In this document: positions 14,632-22,808 of the stretch, piece by piece
How the letters are laid out: each line of letters opens with the position of its first letter
Numbering within the stretch: the first letter of the stretch is position 1
Virus record (IMG/VR): IMGVR_UViG_3300008220_000055
Location: 1-26,116 of that record
DNA from: a virus
DNA length: 26,116 nucleotides
Strand: one strand, 5' to 3'
Notes under the pieces: generated by a model
Database searches by the model: none
The model's input: only the letters and a program-made list of their open reading frames with translations
What the model was told of the DNA's origin: nothing
Position numbers and translations under genes: made by a program

Positions 14632-16457
14632 TGGCAATAGTTGGTGTAGATTGCGATGTCGTCCTGAACGGCAAACCTTACCGCATAGACATCAGCTCGT
14701 GGACTCGCAGAGACGTAGTAGACTTTGCACCCCGCGGTGCTTCACCGGCAGGTGCGTCTATTGCTTTTTCCGAGCTAGGTTTGTACCAGACGCTATCACA
14801 AGTAGATTTTAGACACGGGTTTGGCTTCCAACGGTTTACCGATGGAACAGGTTACGAGCGTACTGCTGGTAATATAGACACACGCCAGTCTGACATGGCT
14901 ATGCTAATGACTCAACCGGTAAGCTCTGAGACCGGTCAAAGCATCAAAGATGGTGGCATAAACTTTGGTGGTAGTTGGTATACATGGGGAAGCGAGTCTG
15001 GTAGTGGGGTGAGAAAATTCACACCCGGTAGTGCTGGTGCCGCTGGCTCATGGGCTAGTGTATATTCTGGCTCTGTCAATGCGCTATTCACTAACGGTAC
15101 CAATATATTTGTATGCCCTACCTCAGCCAGAATACAATACTCTGCTTCAGGTGGCGCAAGCTCTTGGGCAAACGCAGGTATAGATGCCGCCGCTACTGAC
15201 TTTGATAAGACTGCCATTCATGGACAATACCAATGGTTTACAGAACGTAATAAGCATTTTCTACACTACGCCGGTCAGGAAGACTTATCTGACCTAGAGG
15301 GTGGTGGTGCGGCTGACACCGGTGTTGTCAAAGTAGGACCGCCGGGCAAAGGTGTAAAAGCACTGACTAGTTTCTCTAATGCGTTGTATGCCGCAAGGGA
15401 TGATGGGTTGTGGATTGTCAATAACGACGAGGGTTTCCTTGCCCGTAGGGTGCTGAACTTTTCCACCGAAGCACACAGCGACAACTTCAATAGTCTGGTT
15501 AATTGGATGGGAGCATTATGGTTCCCTATTAGACACCGTGTTTATCGCTGGACGGGTGCCACTTTATTAGATGTAAGCCCGCCCAGACTTACTGATACAT
15601 TTCCGTTCACCCAGTATGGTAGCTTCAAGAACTTTACTGCGCGGGGCGGGTACCTTTATTGCACTGCTAGAACTAACGAAAGTACCTACACTGAGTCCAT
15701 CTTGGCATATGATGGAGTAGGTTGGCACAAACTATTAGACCCAATCACTAATGGGGCAGGTACTATTTCTATGTTAGCTATAGATACAGATAATGATTTC
15801 CTGTGGTACAACATTGACGGTTCGTCTGATATTACGGCTTATATAGAACTACAATCGTTGTCAGAGTTACCGCACGCTAACTTTATTGCTACCGGTACCC
15901 ACTCCTTATTCACCTCTGCACATACTATGGGGTTTGAACGGGTCACTAAATCTGCCCGTGAGATTATGGTTGAAACAAATAACTGCACAGCTGACCGTAC
16001 TGTTATTGTGAAGTATGCGCTAGATGACGGAAGTTTTACAACACTAGGCACAGTAACTACCAGCCCCACACAGGTATTGCAGTTCTCTAACTCTGTAGAG
16101 TTCAAGAAAATACAATTACAATTTGACCTTGACACCGATAGTACGGCACAAAGCCCTGCACTCAAAGGTTATCATATGAAATACTTGATGCGACCGGACG
16201 TGGCTTACGGGTACTCATTTGATATATTAGCCGCTACAGATGGTACTTATGCTGGTCTGGCAAGCAATAAATCTGCTGGTGATATTATCAGTGAGATAGC
16301 TACAGCGAGAGCAAGCACAGCGCCAGTAGCTTTTACTACGTTACTGAACGAAAGCAAGAATGTATATGTCAGTAGCGTCTCAGAGGTGGCACGGTCACGT
16401 CAAGATGATGGTGATGTAGAGCATCGTATCCGTGTCAGTCTGGTGGAGGTGGGCTAG
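14631..16457 (+). CDS. Large beta-rich tail protein, possible beta-propeller (nozzle or hub)
   Basis: The 608-aa product starts at a TAATG overlap with the connector gene. It is almost entirely beta-rich. After an N-terminal segment (VDCDVVLNGKPYRIDISSW), repeated strand-turn units contain Trp/Tyr-Gly turns and short motifs such as FTNGTNIFVC, FSNALYAARDDGLWIV, WMGALWFPIRHRVYRWTG and RGGYLYCTA, which look like successive blades of a beta-propeller (about residues 100-380). The C-terminal 200 residues look like one or two beta-sandwich domains. Such proteins occur as tail nozzle, stabilisation or hub proteins of short-tailed phages. I cannot assign a named family from the sequence alone. No enzymatic motif was recognised. 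Confidence 0.8.
   Translation: MAIVGVDCDVVLNGKPYRIDISSWTRRDVVDFAPRGASPAGASIAFSELGLYQTLSQVDFRHGFGFQRFTDGTGYERTAGNIDTRQSDMAMLMTQPVSSETGQSIKDGGINFGGSWYTWGSESGSGVRKFTPGSAGAAGSWASVYSGSVNALFTNGTNIFVCPTSARIQYSASGGASSWANAGIDAAATDFDKTAIHGQYQWFTERNKHFLHYAGQEDLSDLEGGGAADTGVVKVGPPGKGVKALTSFSNALYAARDDGLWIVNNDEGFLARRVLNFSTEAHSDNFNSLVNWMGALWFPIRHRVYRWTGATLLDVSPPRLTDTFPFTQYGSFKNFTARGGYLYCTARTNESTYTESILAYDGVGWHKLLDPITNGAGTISMLAIDTDNDFLWYNIDGSSDITAYIELQSLSELPHANFIATGTHSLFTSAHTMGFERVTKSAREIMVETNNCTADRTVIVKYALDDGSFTTLGTVTTSPTQVLQFSNSVEFKKIQLQFDLDTDSTAQSPALKGYHMKYLMRPDVAYGYSFDILAATDGTYAGLASNKSAGDIISEIATARASTAPVAFTTLLNESKNVYVSSVSEVARSRQDDGDVEHRIRVSLVEVG
16445..16449 (+). promoter_or_regulatory. Ribosome binding site that sets the GTG start at 16459
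   Basis: GGAGG lies nine bases before the GTG at 16459. A longer reading from a GTG at 16432 would overlap the upstream gene by 26 bases, lacks a comparable site and adds an unlikely Trp-rich start. Confidence 0.8.
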
Positions 16458-16458
16458 T

Positions 16459-18597
16459 GTGGCTAAAAAACCTGCTCTTATACCGTTCTATAAACCAAGT
16501 AAAACCATACTGCGGTATATCAAGAAGCGTAAACAACCAGAAGAAAGACCGTTACAACTGCGGCAATACAAGTTTGTTACACCGATTGATGTCCAAGATG
16601 ATGATTTCATTTTGCATAGACGGGGACCACGCCGTGGGTTGGTGGGACCAGAGAATCCACAAGAACTACGGGCAGCGCAGGGTATCAATGGCACCTTACC
16701 TGAGCGTATATTCTATAAAGCACTGGTGGCAAGGAAGTTTGTGCCGGGCGGTGACTTCGATTTCCAAAGTTCGTTGCTGGGTGGTAGAGTGTTCTTGGGT
16801 GGTATGGTGGCAGACTATATATTCTTTACCCGTAATCTCATTGTACGTGTACAGGGTTGGCGTTGGCATCAAAGCCTTGAAGCAACTCGGCGGGATGATA
16901 ACCAGCGTGATGTCATGGAACGTATGGGTTATACGGTACTGGATATTTCAGACACAATCATATTGGATGAATTATTATTGGAGAATTGGCTTAGAGCCAA
17001 TATTGATACCTTCTCGGTACGCGGAGGTCCGTTTGCCTTCTCGTTGGGTATCGACCCACTGGAGTTGGAGTTAGATATGGCGACTGCCCGTGAATTATTA
17101 GACCAAATACATGTACTACAAGAGCGGATAGGCTCGCTAGAGGGCATGGTAAACTCTAACGGTACCCATCCCCATGTAGATTTAGGACCTATTAGTGCCA
17201 GTAAGATACTTGCGGGAGACCTCGCAGTTGAGCGGTACATTCAGTCTGATGGATTCACATCAGGCACCACTGGCTTCAAGATAGAAGGTAGTGGTGACGC
17301 TGAGTTTGGTAACATTACTGCTAGGGGTGAGTTACAAACTACAGGTGTGGTACAGGGTACCCAATCCGCATACGGTGGCGAGATGATTGTTGCCTCTGGT
17401 GTGGCTATCCTGATAGCTGATATAGCAGTTGGTGATGAGTCAATAGACGTAAAGACCAATGACCTACGTGCAGGCGACAACATACAATTTCAACCCACCG
17501 CAGCAAGGGTAGAATGGATGCGAGTGCGTGAAGCTGGCACAGCTATTACCGGTGGTTTTCGTTTTCCTGTAGATAGAGCTATCGCTGGAACTGCACAGGT
17601 ATTTTCTAAAGGTGAGATTGGCGTAGCAAAAGGTAGGGCATTTCTTACCGGACAACGGTCAACTAACTGGGGCGAGTTTCGTGAAGGTGCTACTGCAACA
17701 TGGGGTAATCTTGGAACAGGTTGGGGTACACACGGTATCAGCGGATATTTCAAAGACGCATTCCCTCGTATATCAAATACAGTTAGTGGTAGTCAGTCGT
17801 CACCTTTCCTCGGTGTAGACCAGCGAACCGGAACAGATGCTGATGGTGATTTGACTGGCTATGCTCGTCTTGGTTCTTTAGATGGTTTCTTAAGTTATTC
17901 AGGTAGTCCGGGACCACTTGACCACACATCAGGTTTTGCGGTAGGGTTAGCAAATAATTTTATGTCGTGGGACGCTACCAACGGATTGGTGATGTACAAC
18001 AAGACGGCTGGAATACAGGTAGACAGTACAGGGTTTATTGCACAAGACGTTAGCGGTGGTAGTTCAGATTTTATCAGATTTAAGAATACCTCCGGCACAC
18101 AAAAGGCACATGTACAACTAGCTACTGATGATAGTATATATATGTTTACTTTGCCGGGCGAGGGGCTGGGAATAGCCTCGTTGACTGGAAGTACCTACAA
18201 AAACTTTTTATTCCATAATCCTGCGGATAGTGACTTTGAGAATGCAATGTCTATAAATTTTTACGATGTAGATGCTTTTTCTTACAATGCCACTTCAGAT
18301 TTAACTGCAAAGATATGGTCTGGTGCGGATAGCAGTGGCACTTATCAACCCGAAGATTTACATATCGGGGCTGAAGACGATATTGTATTTTATACAGACG
18401 TAGACGGTACACCTACTATCGTAGCAGGCATTACTGAGTCTGGGACATTTACTCACAAAAATTCAGCACTTGTAGATGGTGTGACAGCCCCCAGCACTGC
18501 GTCAGGCTGGGCGCAAATTTATGTTGATAGTGCGGATGGAGATTTGAAGGTAAAATTCGGTGACGGTACAGTGAAGACATTAGCTACGGATACATAA
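16459..18597 (+). CDS. Tail fibre with N-terminal DUF559/Vsr-like nuclease-fold domain
   Basis: The start is a GTG two bases past the previous stop codon, chosen from its ribosome site; the product is 712 aa. Residues about 78-195 resemble the DUF559/Vsr-like PD-(D/E)XK fold: E82, then a DFDFQSS strand, D119 in VADYIFF, and VRVQGWRWH at 129-137, followed by a helix with DDNQRDVMERMGY. In active members the residue 11 after the Asp is Glu; here it is R130, with Q132 two further on, so a structural role is likely. A short coiled coil (ELLDQIHVLQERIGSLEGM) leads to fibre repeats (ISASKILAGDL; GSGDAEFGNITARGEL) and long beta-rich, Gly/Thr/Ser-rich shaft regions. The C-terminus (675-712) carries a SADGDLKVKFGDGTVK module that I know from many phage fibres. 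It probably binds the host surface. Confidence 0.85.
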   Translation: MAKKPALIPFYKPSKTILRYIKKRKQPEERPLQLRQYKFVTPIDVQDDDFILHRRGPRRGLVGPENPQELRAAQGINGTLPERIFYKALVARKFVPGGDFDFQSSLLGGRVFLGGMVADYIFFTRNLIVRVQGWRWHQSLEATRRDDNQRDVMERMGYTVLDISDTIILDELLLENWLRANIDTFSVRGGPFAFSLGIDPLELELDMATARELLDQIHVLQERIGSLEGMVNSNGTHPHVDLGPISASKILAGDLAVERYIQSDGFTSGTTGFKIEGSGDAEFGNITARGELQTTGVVQGTQSAYGGEMIVASGVAILIADIAVGDESIDVKTNDLRAGDNIQFQPTAARVEWMRVREAGTAITGGFRFPVDRAIAGTAQVFSKGEIGVAKGRAFLTGQRSTNWGEFREGATATWGNLGTGWGTHGISGYFKDAFPRISNTVSGSQSSPFLGVDQRTGTDADGDLTGYARLGSLDGFLSYSGSPGPLDHTSGFAVGLANNFMSWDATNGLVMYNKTAGIQVDSTGFIAQDVSGGSSDFIRFKNTSGTQKAHVQLATDDSIYMFTLPGEGLGIASLTGSTYKNFLFHNPADSDFENAMSINFYDVDAFSYNATSDLTAKIWSGADSSGTYQPEDLHIGAEDDIVFYTDVDGTPTIVAGITESGTFTHKNSALVDGVTAPSTASGWAQIYVDSADGDLKVKFGDGTVKTLATDT

Positions 18598-18598
18598 C

Positions 18599-18877
18599 AT
18601 GAAGATACCTAAGTATTTAGGAATGCAAGTCGCAATCAATGCCACACTAGTTGACGAAGATACAGTAAAAATGTTGATAGATATGCCTATATACAGTGAA
18701 GAAGGAGCATTCGTAGGCACATATAGAGAAGAATTTCAAACTAGCATGGATGTAGTAGAGACGCTAAAGGCTACACTAAAGAGTGGTAGACAGGACATAC
18801 ACAATAAAACAGGGCTAGAACTTAAGGAAATGCAGGTAGTCCAAGAAGGGCGAGCAAAAGAATTGGTAGAGGAGTAA
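18599..18877 (+). CDS. Unknown 92-aa protein between two fibre genes
   Basis: The ATG lies one base after the fibre stop codon; there is no clear ribosome site, so translation probably depends on coupling. The product is small, charged and soluble: a beta-rich first half (MQVAINATLVDEDTVKMLI, then GAFVGTYREEF) and a helical, acidic second half ending in KELVEE. There is no signal peptide, membrane segment or cysteine motif. I do not recognise it. Its place between fibre genes could mean a fibre-attachment or assembly role, as small genes in such positions often have, but nothing in the sequence shows this. Confidence 0.8.
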   Translation: MKIPKYLGMQVAINATLVDEDTVKMLIDMPIYSEEGAFVGTYREEFQTSMDVVETLKATLKSGRQDIHNKTGLELKEMQVVQEGRAKELVEE

Positions 18878-18881
18878 TATT

Positions 18882-20462
18882 ATGGCAGAACCAACCGCAT
18901 CAGGATACCCAGCAGCATTAGATACATCGGCTACGCTGGGCGCAGACTTTGTAAATGCCAAGACGTTTGCGCTCAACGCTGATATTAACAGTAGTGTTAC
19001 CTCGGTAGTAGCTACCGCAACTATCTCTGGTTTTTCAGCTAATAACTGGATACTAATAGATAGCGAGATAATGTGGGTAGACTCAATCAGTAGTGCAACC
19101 TTTACTGTGGTACGTGCCAGAGGAGGCACGACAGCTGCTGCTCATACTGCCGGTGCTATTATTTATACCCCACCGGTCGCACAGTGGGCAAACTTAGTAC
19201 GGGATGCCATTATAAAAACCCAGACAGAACTAGGCACTGACCCTGCTGGCTCAGTCACGGACGTAAAGACCAGACTAGCAGTAGCTTTGGAGAATGATGG
19301 TAATCTCAAGACCGTAGCAGTATCTAAAGGTGGTACTGGTGCTACCAGCTTGACTGATGGTGGTGTCCTATTAGGAAGCGGAACTAGTGCAGTAACTGCT
19401 ATGGCTGTCTTGTCTGATGGCGAAATGATTGTCGGTGACGGCACGACTGACCCTGTAGCAGAGAGTGGTGCAACATTACGTACCAGTATTGGTGTCGGTT
19501 CTATCTCTACTCAGGCAGCAGATGCAGTAAATATTGACGGTGGTGCTATTGATGGAGTAACTATCGGTACTAACTCTGCGGTTACAGACCTACGAGTAGA
19601 TAATTTGAAAGCAGATGGTAACACTATTAGTGTTACCAACAGTAATGGTGACCTTACGCTGACACCTAACGGCACAGGTTCGATAATAGTGAATGGTCCT
19701 TTACAGGTAGATGGCACCACTACTACCGTGAACAGCACCACACTAACAGTAGATGACCCACTTATAATGGTGGGTGGTGATTCAGCGCCCGGAAGTGATG
19801 ATAACAAAGACCGTGGGGTTGCATTCCGTTGGCACAACGGTAGTGCAGCTAAGATAGGTTTCTTTGGGTACGATGATAGCGCATCCAAGCTGACGTTTAT
19901 ACCAGACGCTAGTATATCTAGCGAGGTCACATCTGGTTCAGCCGGTAATGTTATCTTCGGTAATATCGAAGGCACAATCACTACGGCTGCGCAGAACAGC
20001 ATCACTTCGGCTAGTTCACTGGCTACTGTTGGTACGGTAGGTACCGGAGTATGGCAAGGCACTAGAGTAGCTGCGGCATATGGGGGTACGAATATTGATA
20101 CCTCCAGCAGTACGGGTGTAGCGAGAGTAGATAGCGGTACTTGGTCAGTAGGTGACGCATCACTCACGGCTGATGTAAGTGGTACATTGCCAGTAGCTAA
20201 CGGTGGTACTAATGCTACCTCTTTAGCTGACAAAGCTGTGCTTATTACGCAGGATAGTGGCACAGATACAGTAGCTGCAGTAGCAATGGATGCAAGTGGA
20301 GAGCTATTGATAGGTGGAACAAGTGGTCCTGCAGTAGGAACACTAACTGCCGGTAGTGGTATGACAATAACTAATGGAGATGGGAGCATATCATTAGCAG
20401 CTGACACATGTGGTAGCTGTGCAACAGCAGGTTTCAGCGTAGCTATGGCGATTGCGTTATAA
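18882..20462 (+). CDS. Collar/tail fibre protein with GGT repeats
   Basis: A GAGGAG ribosome site at 18869-18874 precedes the ATG by seven bases. The 526-aa product has an N-terminal module common in phage collar and fibre proteins (GYPAALDTSATL, then a small beta domain with IDSEIMWVDSI and VVRARGGTTAAAHTAGA), followed by VRDAIIKTQTELGTDP. The rest is a low-complexity Gly/Thr/Ser/Ala/Val-rich shaft with repeated motifs SKGGTGATSL, AAYGGTNID and VANGGTNATSL, each leading into a stretch with a GEMIVGDGT or GELLIGGTS type turn. A conserved internal segment (TTTVNSTTLTVDDPLIMVG) is one I know from marine phage fibres. The C-terminus contains CGSC. It is likely a trimeric fibre. The stop overlaps the next start (TAATG). 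Confidence 0.87.
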   Translation: MAEPTASGYPAALDTSATLGADFVNAKTFALNADINSSVTSVVATATISGFSANNWILIDSEIMWVDSISSATFTVVRARGGTTAAAHTAGAIIYTPPVAQWANLVRDAIIKTQTELGTDPAGSVTDVKTRLAVALENDGNLKTVAVSKGGTGATSLTDGGVLLGSGTSAVTAMAVLSDGEMIVGDGTTDPVAESGATLRTSIGVGSISTQAADAVNIDGGAIDGVTIGTNSAVTDLRVDNLKADGNTISVTNSNGDLTLTPNGTGSIIVNGPLQVDGTTTTVNSTTLTVDDPLIMVGGDSAPGSDDNKDRGVAFRWHNGSAAKIGFFGYDDSASKLTFIPDASISSEVTSGSAGNVIFGNIEGTITTAAQNSITSASSLATVGTVGTGVWQGTRVAAAYGGTNIDTSSSTGVARVDSGTWSVGDASLTADVSGTLPVANGGTNATSLADKAVLITQDSGTDTVAAVAMDASGELLIGGTSGPAVGTLTAGSGMTITNGDGSISLAADTCGSCATAGFSVAMAIAL

Positions 20463-20644
20463 TGGGTATAACATTAGGTTTAGCGAGTGAAGAAGAGCGT
20501 GACCGTAGGCGTGGAATATGCGAAGCGTGTGACCGCTACGCAGTAACTGGCGGTATTAGTTGGTGTAGAGAATGCAGATGCGCCATCAAAACTAAAACAT
20601 CAATGCAATGGAGCGACTGTCCACTAAAGAAGTGGAACAAGTGA
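20462..20644 (+). CDS. Small zinc-binding protein (six cysteines)
   Basis: The 60-aa product starts at a TAATG overlap with the fibre gene. Cysteines are at 20, 23, 35, 38, 40 and 53, in a CxxC-x11-CxxCxC-x12-C layout, and the protein ends in CPLKKW. Two CxxC pairs indicate a zinc ribbon or treble-clef-type metal site, although C53 could replace one ligand. I have seen similar short cysteine proteins ending in CPL-x-x-W in phage structural regions; their function is not established. The highly charged N-terminal helix (SEEERDRRRGI) could bind nucleic acid or protein. Its place between two virion genes suggests co-expression with tail proteins. Confidence 0.85.
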   Translation: MGITLGLASEEERDRRRGICEACDRYAVTGGISWCRECRCAIKTKTSMQWSDCPLKKWNK

Positions 20645-20651
20645 GGACATT

Positions 20652-21011
20652 ATGGCACAAGACTTTGAAAGAGCAGTAGCATCCGACAGTAGTGGCGATG
20701 TAGCCATAGGTGATACTGCCAGAACAATTATGACAAGCAATAGCGATGATGCAATCGTGGGTATTCGCTTGGCTAACATTCACGCATCAGCAGCTATTAC
20801 GGCAGATGTATATATTACATCAAGTGCTTCAGGTGGTAGTGCTGACAGCTATATTATAAAGAATGCTAACATCCCCTACGGTTCTAGCTTAGAACTGATA
20901 GATGGTGGAGCTAAGATAATATTGCAAAGTGGTGATGTATTGAAAGCTGTATGTAACACAGCCAATAGTCTCAACGTGTGGGTATCTTACGTTGACGCAA
21001 TCAGCACATAG
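20652..21011 (+). CDS. Small beta-rich virion protein, likely tail or decoration component
   Basis: The 119-aa product follows the zinc protein by seven bases; the ribosome site GAGGA overlaps its stop codon. It has the pattern of a compact beta-sandwich with alternating hydrophobic strands (DAIVGIRLANIHASAAITA; NIPYGSSLELIDGGAKIIL; LNVWVSYVDAIS at the end). I recognise this type of small protein from many marine phage genomes, where it occurs in structural or tail regions as a minor virion protein. The proposed role is from that memory and from context; there is no catalytic motif. A strong AGGAGG site for the next gene begins at its stop codon. Confidence 0.82.
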   Translation: MAQDFERAVASDSSGDVAIGDTARTIMTSNSDDAIVGIRLANIHASAAITADVYITSSASGGSADSYIIKNANIPYGSSLELIDGGAKIILQSGDVLKAVCNTANSLNVWVSYVDAIST

Positions 21012-21019
21012 GAGGACTA

Positions 21020-21742
21020 ATGGGATATATAGGTAATGCACCCGGTCAAAAAGACATAGCTGCTTATACTAATATAGGGGCAGCTCCAGCAGAAACAGAT
21101 GAGTTGCTTATCTCTGATGCTGGTGTATTGAAAGCTATCACTGTCGATAAACTTCTTGACCCTGCTGGCTATACCAATATTGGTGCGCAACCTGCTGGTA
21201 GTGACGAACTCTTATTGTCAGATGCAGGCGTACTGAAAGCAGTTACAGTTGACAATCTTATTGCAGGAGCAGGTGGAGGTCTTGGCGCAGCCAGCACGTG
21301 GAGATTGACTACGGACTTTGATGGTGCTGCTGACCCAATAGCTTCTAACTTAGAGGTAGATGATACCTACGGCAGTGGTAGTTTGGGTTCAGCTATGACT
21401 CAAAGTAGTGGAGTATTTACTTTTCCTTCTACTGGCTATTGGCTAGTGGAAGCAGTATGCCAATACTATTATACTTCTGGATTGCAGTGGCATATCATTA
21501 TGATAAAAACCACGACAGATGGTGGTAGTAACTGGGATACCGCTACTGATGGTAAGCATGGTCAGGATGGTAGTTCTAATTATTTTGCACAGGCACAGTC
21601 GGCTAAGATACTGGATGTCACAAACACCAGTAATGTCAAAGTTAAATTTAGTGTTACACATCAAGACACCAATGCAACCACAAAAGGTTCTACTTCGCAG
21701 AATATAACTTACTTTAACTTTCTTAAGTTAGGAGACACATAA
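21020..21742 (+). CDS. Tail tip protein with C1q/jelly-roll-like C-terminus, paralog 1
   Basis: AGGAGG at 21010-21015 precedes the ATG by four bases. The 240-aa product starts with a short MGYIGNAPGQKD segment typical of phage fibre N-termini. Residues about 16-85 are two tandem 35-residue units (YTNIGAAPAETDELLISDAG and the matching second unit). From W94 onward is a beta-rich domain (WRLTTDFDGAADPIASNLE; SSGVFTFPSTGYWLVEAV) resembling C1q/jelly-roll-like receptor-binding domains. That domain is shared with the next gene, while the N-terminal parts differ. The last codons, for KLGDT, also carry the ribosome site for the next gene, and the stop overlaps its start. Likely a trimeric receptor-binding protein; receptor unknown. 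Confidence 0.85.
   Translation: MGYIGNAPGQKDIAAYTNIGAAPAETDELLISDAGVLKAITVDKLLDPAGYTNIGAQPAGSDELLLSDAGVLKAVTVDNLIAGAGGGLGAASTWRLTTDFDGAADPIASNLEVDDTYGSGSLGSAMTQSSGVFTFPSTGYWLVEAVCQYYYTSGLQWHIIMIKTTTDGGSNWDTATDGKHGQDGSSNYFAQAQSAKILDVTNTSNVKVKFSVTHQDTNATTKGSTSQNITYFNFLKLGDT
21065..21274 (+). repeat. Two tandem 105-bp units encoding 35-residue fibre repeats
   Basis: Units at 21065-21169 and 21170-21274 encode YTNIGAAPAETDELLISDAG and YTNIGAQPAGSDELLLSDAG, each followed by VLKAITVDK or VLKAVTVDN. The protein copies are closer than the DNA copies, so the repeat has been kept by selection on the protein, probably as a shaft unit. Confidence 0.88.
21730..21735 (+). promoter_or_regulatory. Ribosome binding site inside the last codons of the upstream tail gene
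   Basis: AGGAGA is part of the codons for LGD at the end of the 240-aa protein and lies six bases before the ATG at 21742. The same arrangement recurs at 22431-22436 after the paralog. Confidence 0.8.
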
Positions 21743-22443
21743 TGCCATACATAGGCGGCGACCCCAATAGGTCAGCTTTACCTGTAGAAACTGCTGACAT
21801 TCTAGATGACCAGATTACTTTAGCAAAGCTGGCTGGTGGTACAGATGGAAACATCATCTCGTTTGATGCCAGTGGTAATCCAGTAGCTATCGCTACTGGT
21901 AGTGATGGAGAAGTGCTTACTTCCGCAGGAGCAGGAGCACCCCCAGCATTTGAAGCAGCAGCAGGTGGTGGCATTACCCATGCCAGCCAATGGCGATTGA
22001 CCACAAACTTTGATGGCGATGCTGCGCCAATAGCAAGCAACCTAGAACAAGTGGATGCGCCTTCAGATGGACCGTTTGGTACACTCGGTGCTAGTATGTC
22101 GGAGAGTAGTGGTATCTTTACATTTCCAGCGACTGGTTTTTGGTACGTGAACTTTTTAGTTACGTATTATTACGACAGTACCTCTACATATACCGATGCG
22201 CAGATATTTGGCACAAATGACAATTCATCTTACGGTACACTAACATATGGCAGAAGCGGTGTATATGGGGGTTCAGGACAACAATATGCGAATATTTTTA
22301 CAGACTATGTGGTTGATTGTCAAAACACTACTACCCATAAGGTTAGGTTTCATGTCAAGACTCAGGACGATAATGCAACAGTCAAAGGCAACACAGGCTA
22401 TAACTATACGAGCATGACATTTATTAGATTAGGAGATACATAA
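21742..22443 (+). CDS. Tail tip protein with C1q/jelly-roll-like C-terminus, paralog 2
   Basis: The start overlaps the previous stop (TAATG). The 233-aa product shares its C-terminal domain with the upstream gene: WRLTTNFDGDAAPIASNLE at 84 onward, SSGIFTFPATGFWYVNF, a KVRFHVKTQDDNATVKGNT segment (SVTHQDTNATTKGST in the paralog) and the same final LGDT. The N-terminal 80 residues differ: MPYIGGDPNRSALPVETADI, then DQITLAKLAGGTDGNIISFD and GSDGEVLTSAGAGAPPAFEA, which are motifs common in phage fibre stalks. Two tip proteins with a shared head and different stalks suggest two receptor specificities or a mixed fibre. There is no enzymatic motif. Confidence 0.85.
   Translation: MPYIGGDPNRSALPVETADILDDQITLAKLAGGTDGNIISFDASGNPVAIATGSDGEVLTSAGAGAPPAFEAAAGGGITHASQWRLTTNFDGDAAPIASNLEQVDAPSDGPFGTLGASMSESSGIFTFPATGFWYVNFLVTYYYDSTSTYTDAQIFGTNDNSSYGTLTYGRSGVYGGSGQQYANIFTDYVVDCQNTTTHKVRFHVKTQDDNATVKGNTGYNYTSMTFIRLGDT
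22431..22436 (+). promoter_or_regulatory. Second ribosome binding site inside LGDT codons
   Basis: AGGAGA encodes part of the final LGDT of the 233-aa tip protein and lies six bases before the ATG at 22443, mirroring 21730-21735. Confidence 0.8.
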
Positions 22444-22808
22444 TGGACGATTTAGGCAGACCAGACCACATTGAAGATGTATTAGTAAAGCTCCACAAAG
22501 GGCAATGGTTCGGCTGGTCAGACAGCAAAGATAAAGTGTATGAGAATATTGTTATCCATGATGACCAGTACAGTATACCAAGCGAAGCTAGTTTGGAGGC
22601 AGATTTAGTACAGGCTCAAGATGACTTTGACTGGCTGGAGGTGCGTAGGAAACGTAATGCACTACTAATAGATAGTGACGCATATCTAATGCCTGACTAT
22701 CCTATGGAAGACAAATCAGATTGGGAAGCATACCGACAATCACTCAGAGATATACCACAAGATTTTGATAATGCTGACGATGTGGAGTTCCCAGAGGAGC
22801 CAGCCTGA
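22443..22808 (+). CDS. Tail-assembly-chaperone-like protein
   Basis: The 121-aa product begins at a TAATG overlap with the second tip gene. Its C-terminal half has the pattern of phage fibre-assembly chaperones: a helix with EVRRKRNALLIDSDAYLMPD, then YPMEDKSDWEAYRQSLRDIP and a final acidic EFPEEPA segment. The family pattern, as I know it, is RN-x-LL-x-x-(S/T)D-x-x-x-x-(P/x)D followed by W-x-x-YRQ-x-LRD-(I/L)P and a proline-rich end. Such proteins help fibres trimerise and usually sit directly after the fibre gene, as here. The N-terminal half (HKGQWFGWSDSKDKVYENI) is a small beta-rich region. The stop overlaps the next start as TGATG. Confidence 0.85.
   Translation: MDDLGRPDHIEDVLVKLHKGQWFGWSDSKDKVYENIVIHDDQYSIPSEASLEADLVQAQDDFDWLEVRRKRNALLIDSDAYLMPDYPMEDKSDWEAYRQSLRDIPQDFDNADDVEFPEEPA
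22794..22799 (+). promoter_or_regulatory. Ribosome binding site for the 13-residue basic peptide
   Basis: GAGGAG lies eight bases before the ATG at 22808, within the end of the chaperone-like gene. It supports translation of the very short reading frame that follows. Confidence 0.6.

Noticed and set aside
14471-14812. 113-codon plus-strand frame spanning the connector/tail gene junction
   Set aside because: It overlaps two supported genes that share a TAATG junction, and its translation looks like noise with scattered Cys, Trp and Arg.
16457-17074. Plus-strand 205-codon frame overlapping the start of the nuclease-domain fibre
   Set aside because: It lies in another frame of a well-supported gene, and its translation is Trp/Tyr/Ile-rich without domain features; the fibre frame has the ribosome site and the conserved motifs.
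19511-20407. Long minus-strand open frame (298 codons) opposite the collar fibre gene
   Set aside because: It is the mirror of a Thr/Gly/Val-rich repetitive gene, has low-complexity Pro/Val/Ser composition, no ribosome site and no recognisable domain.
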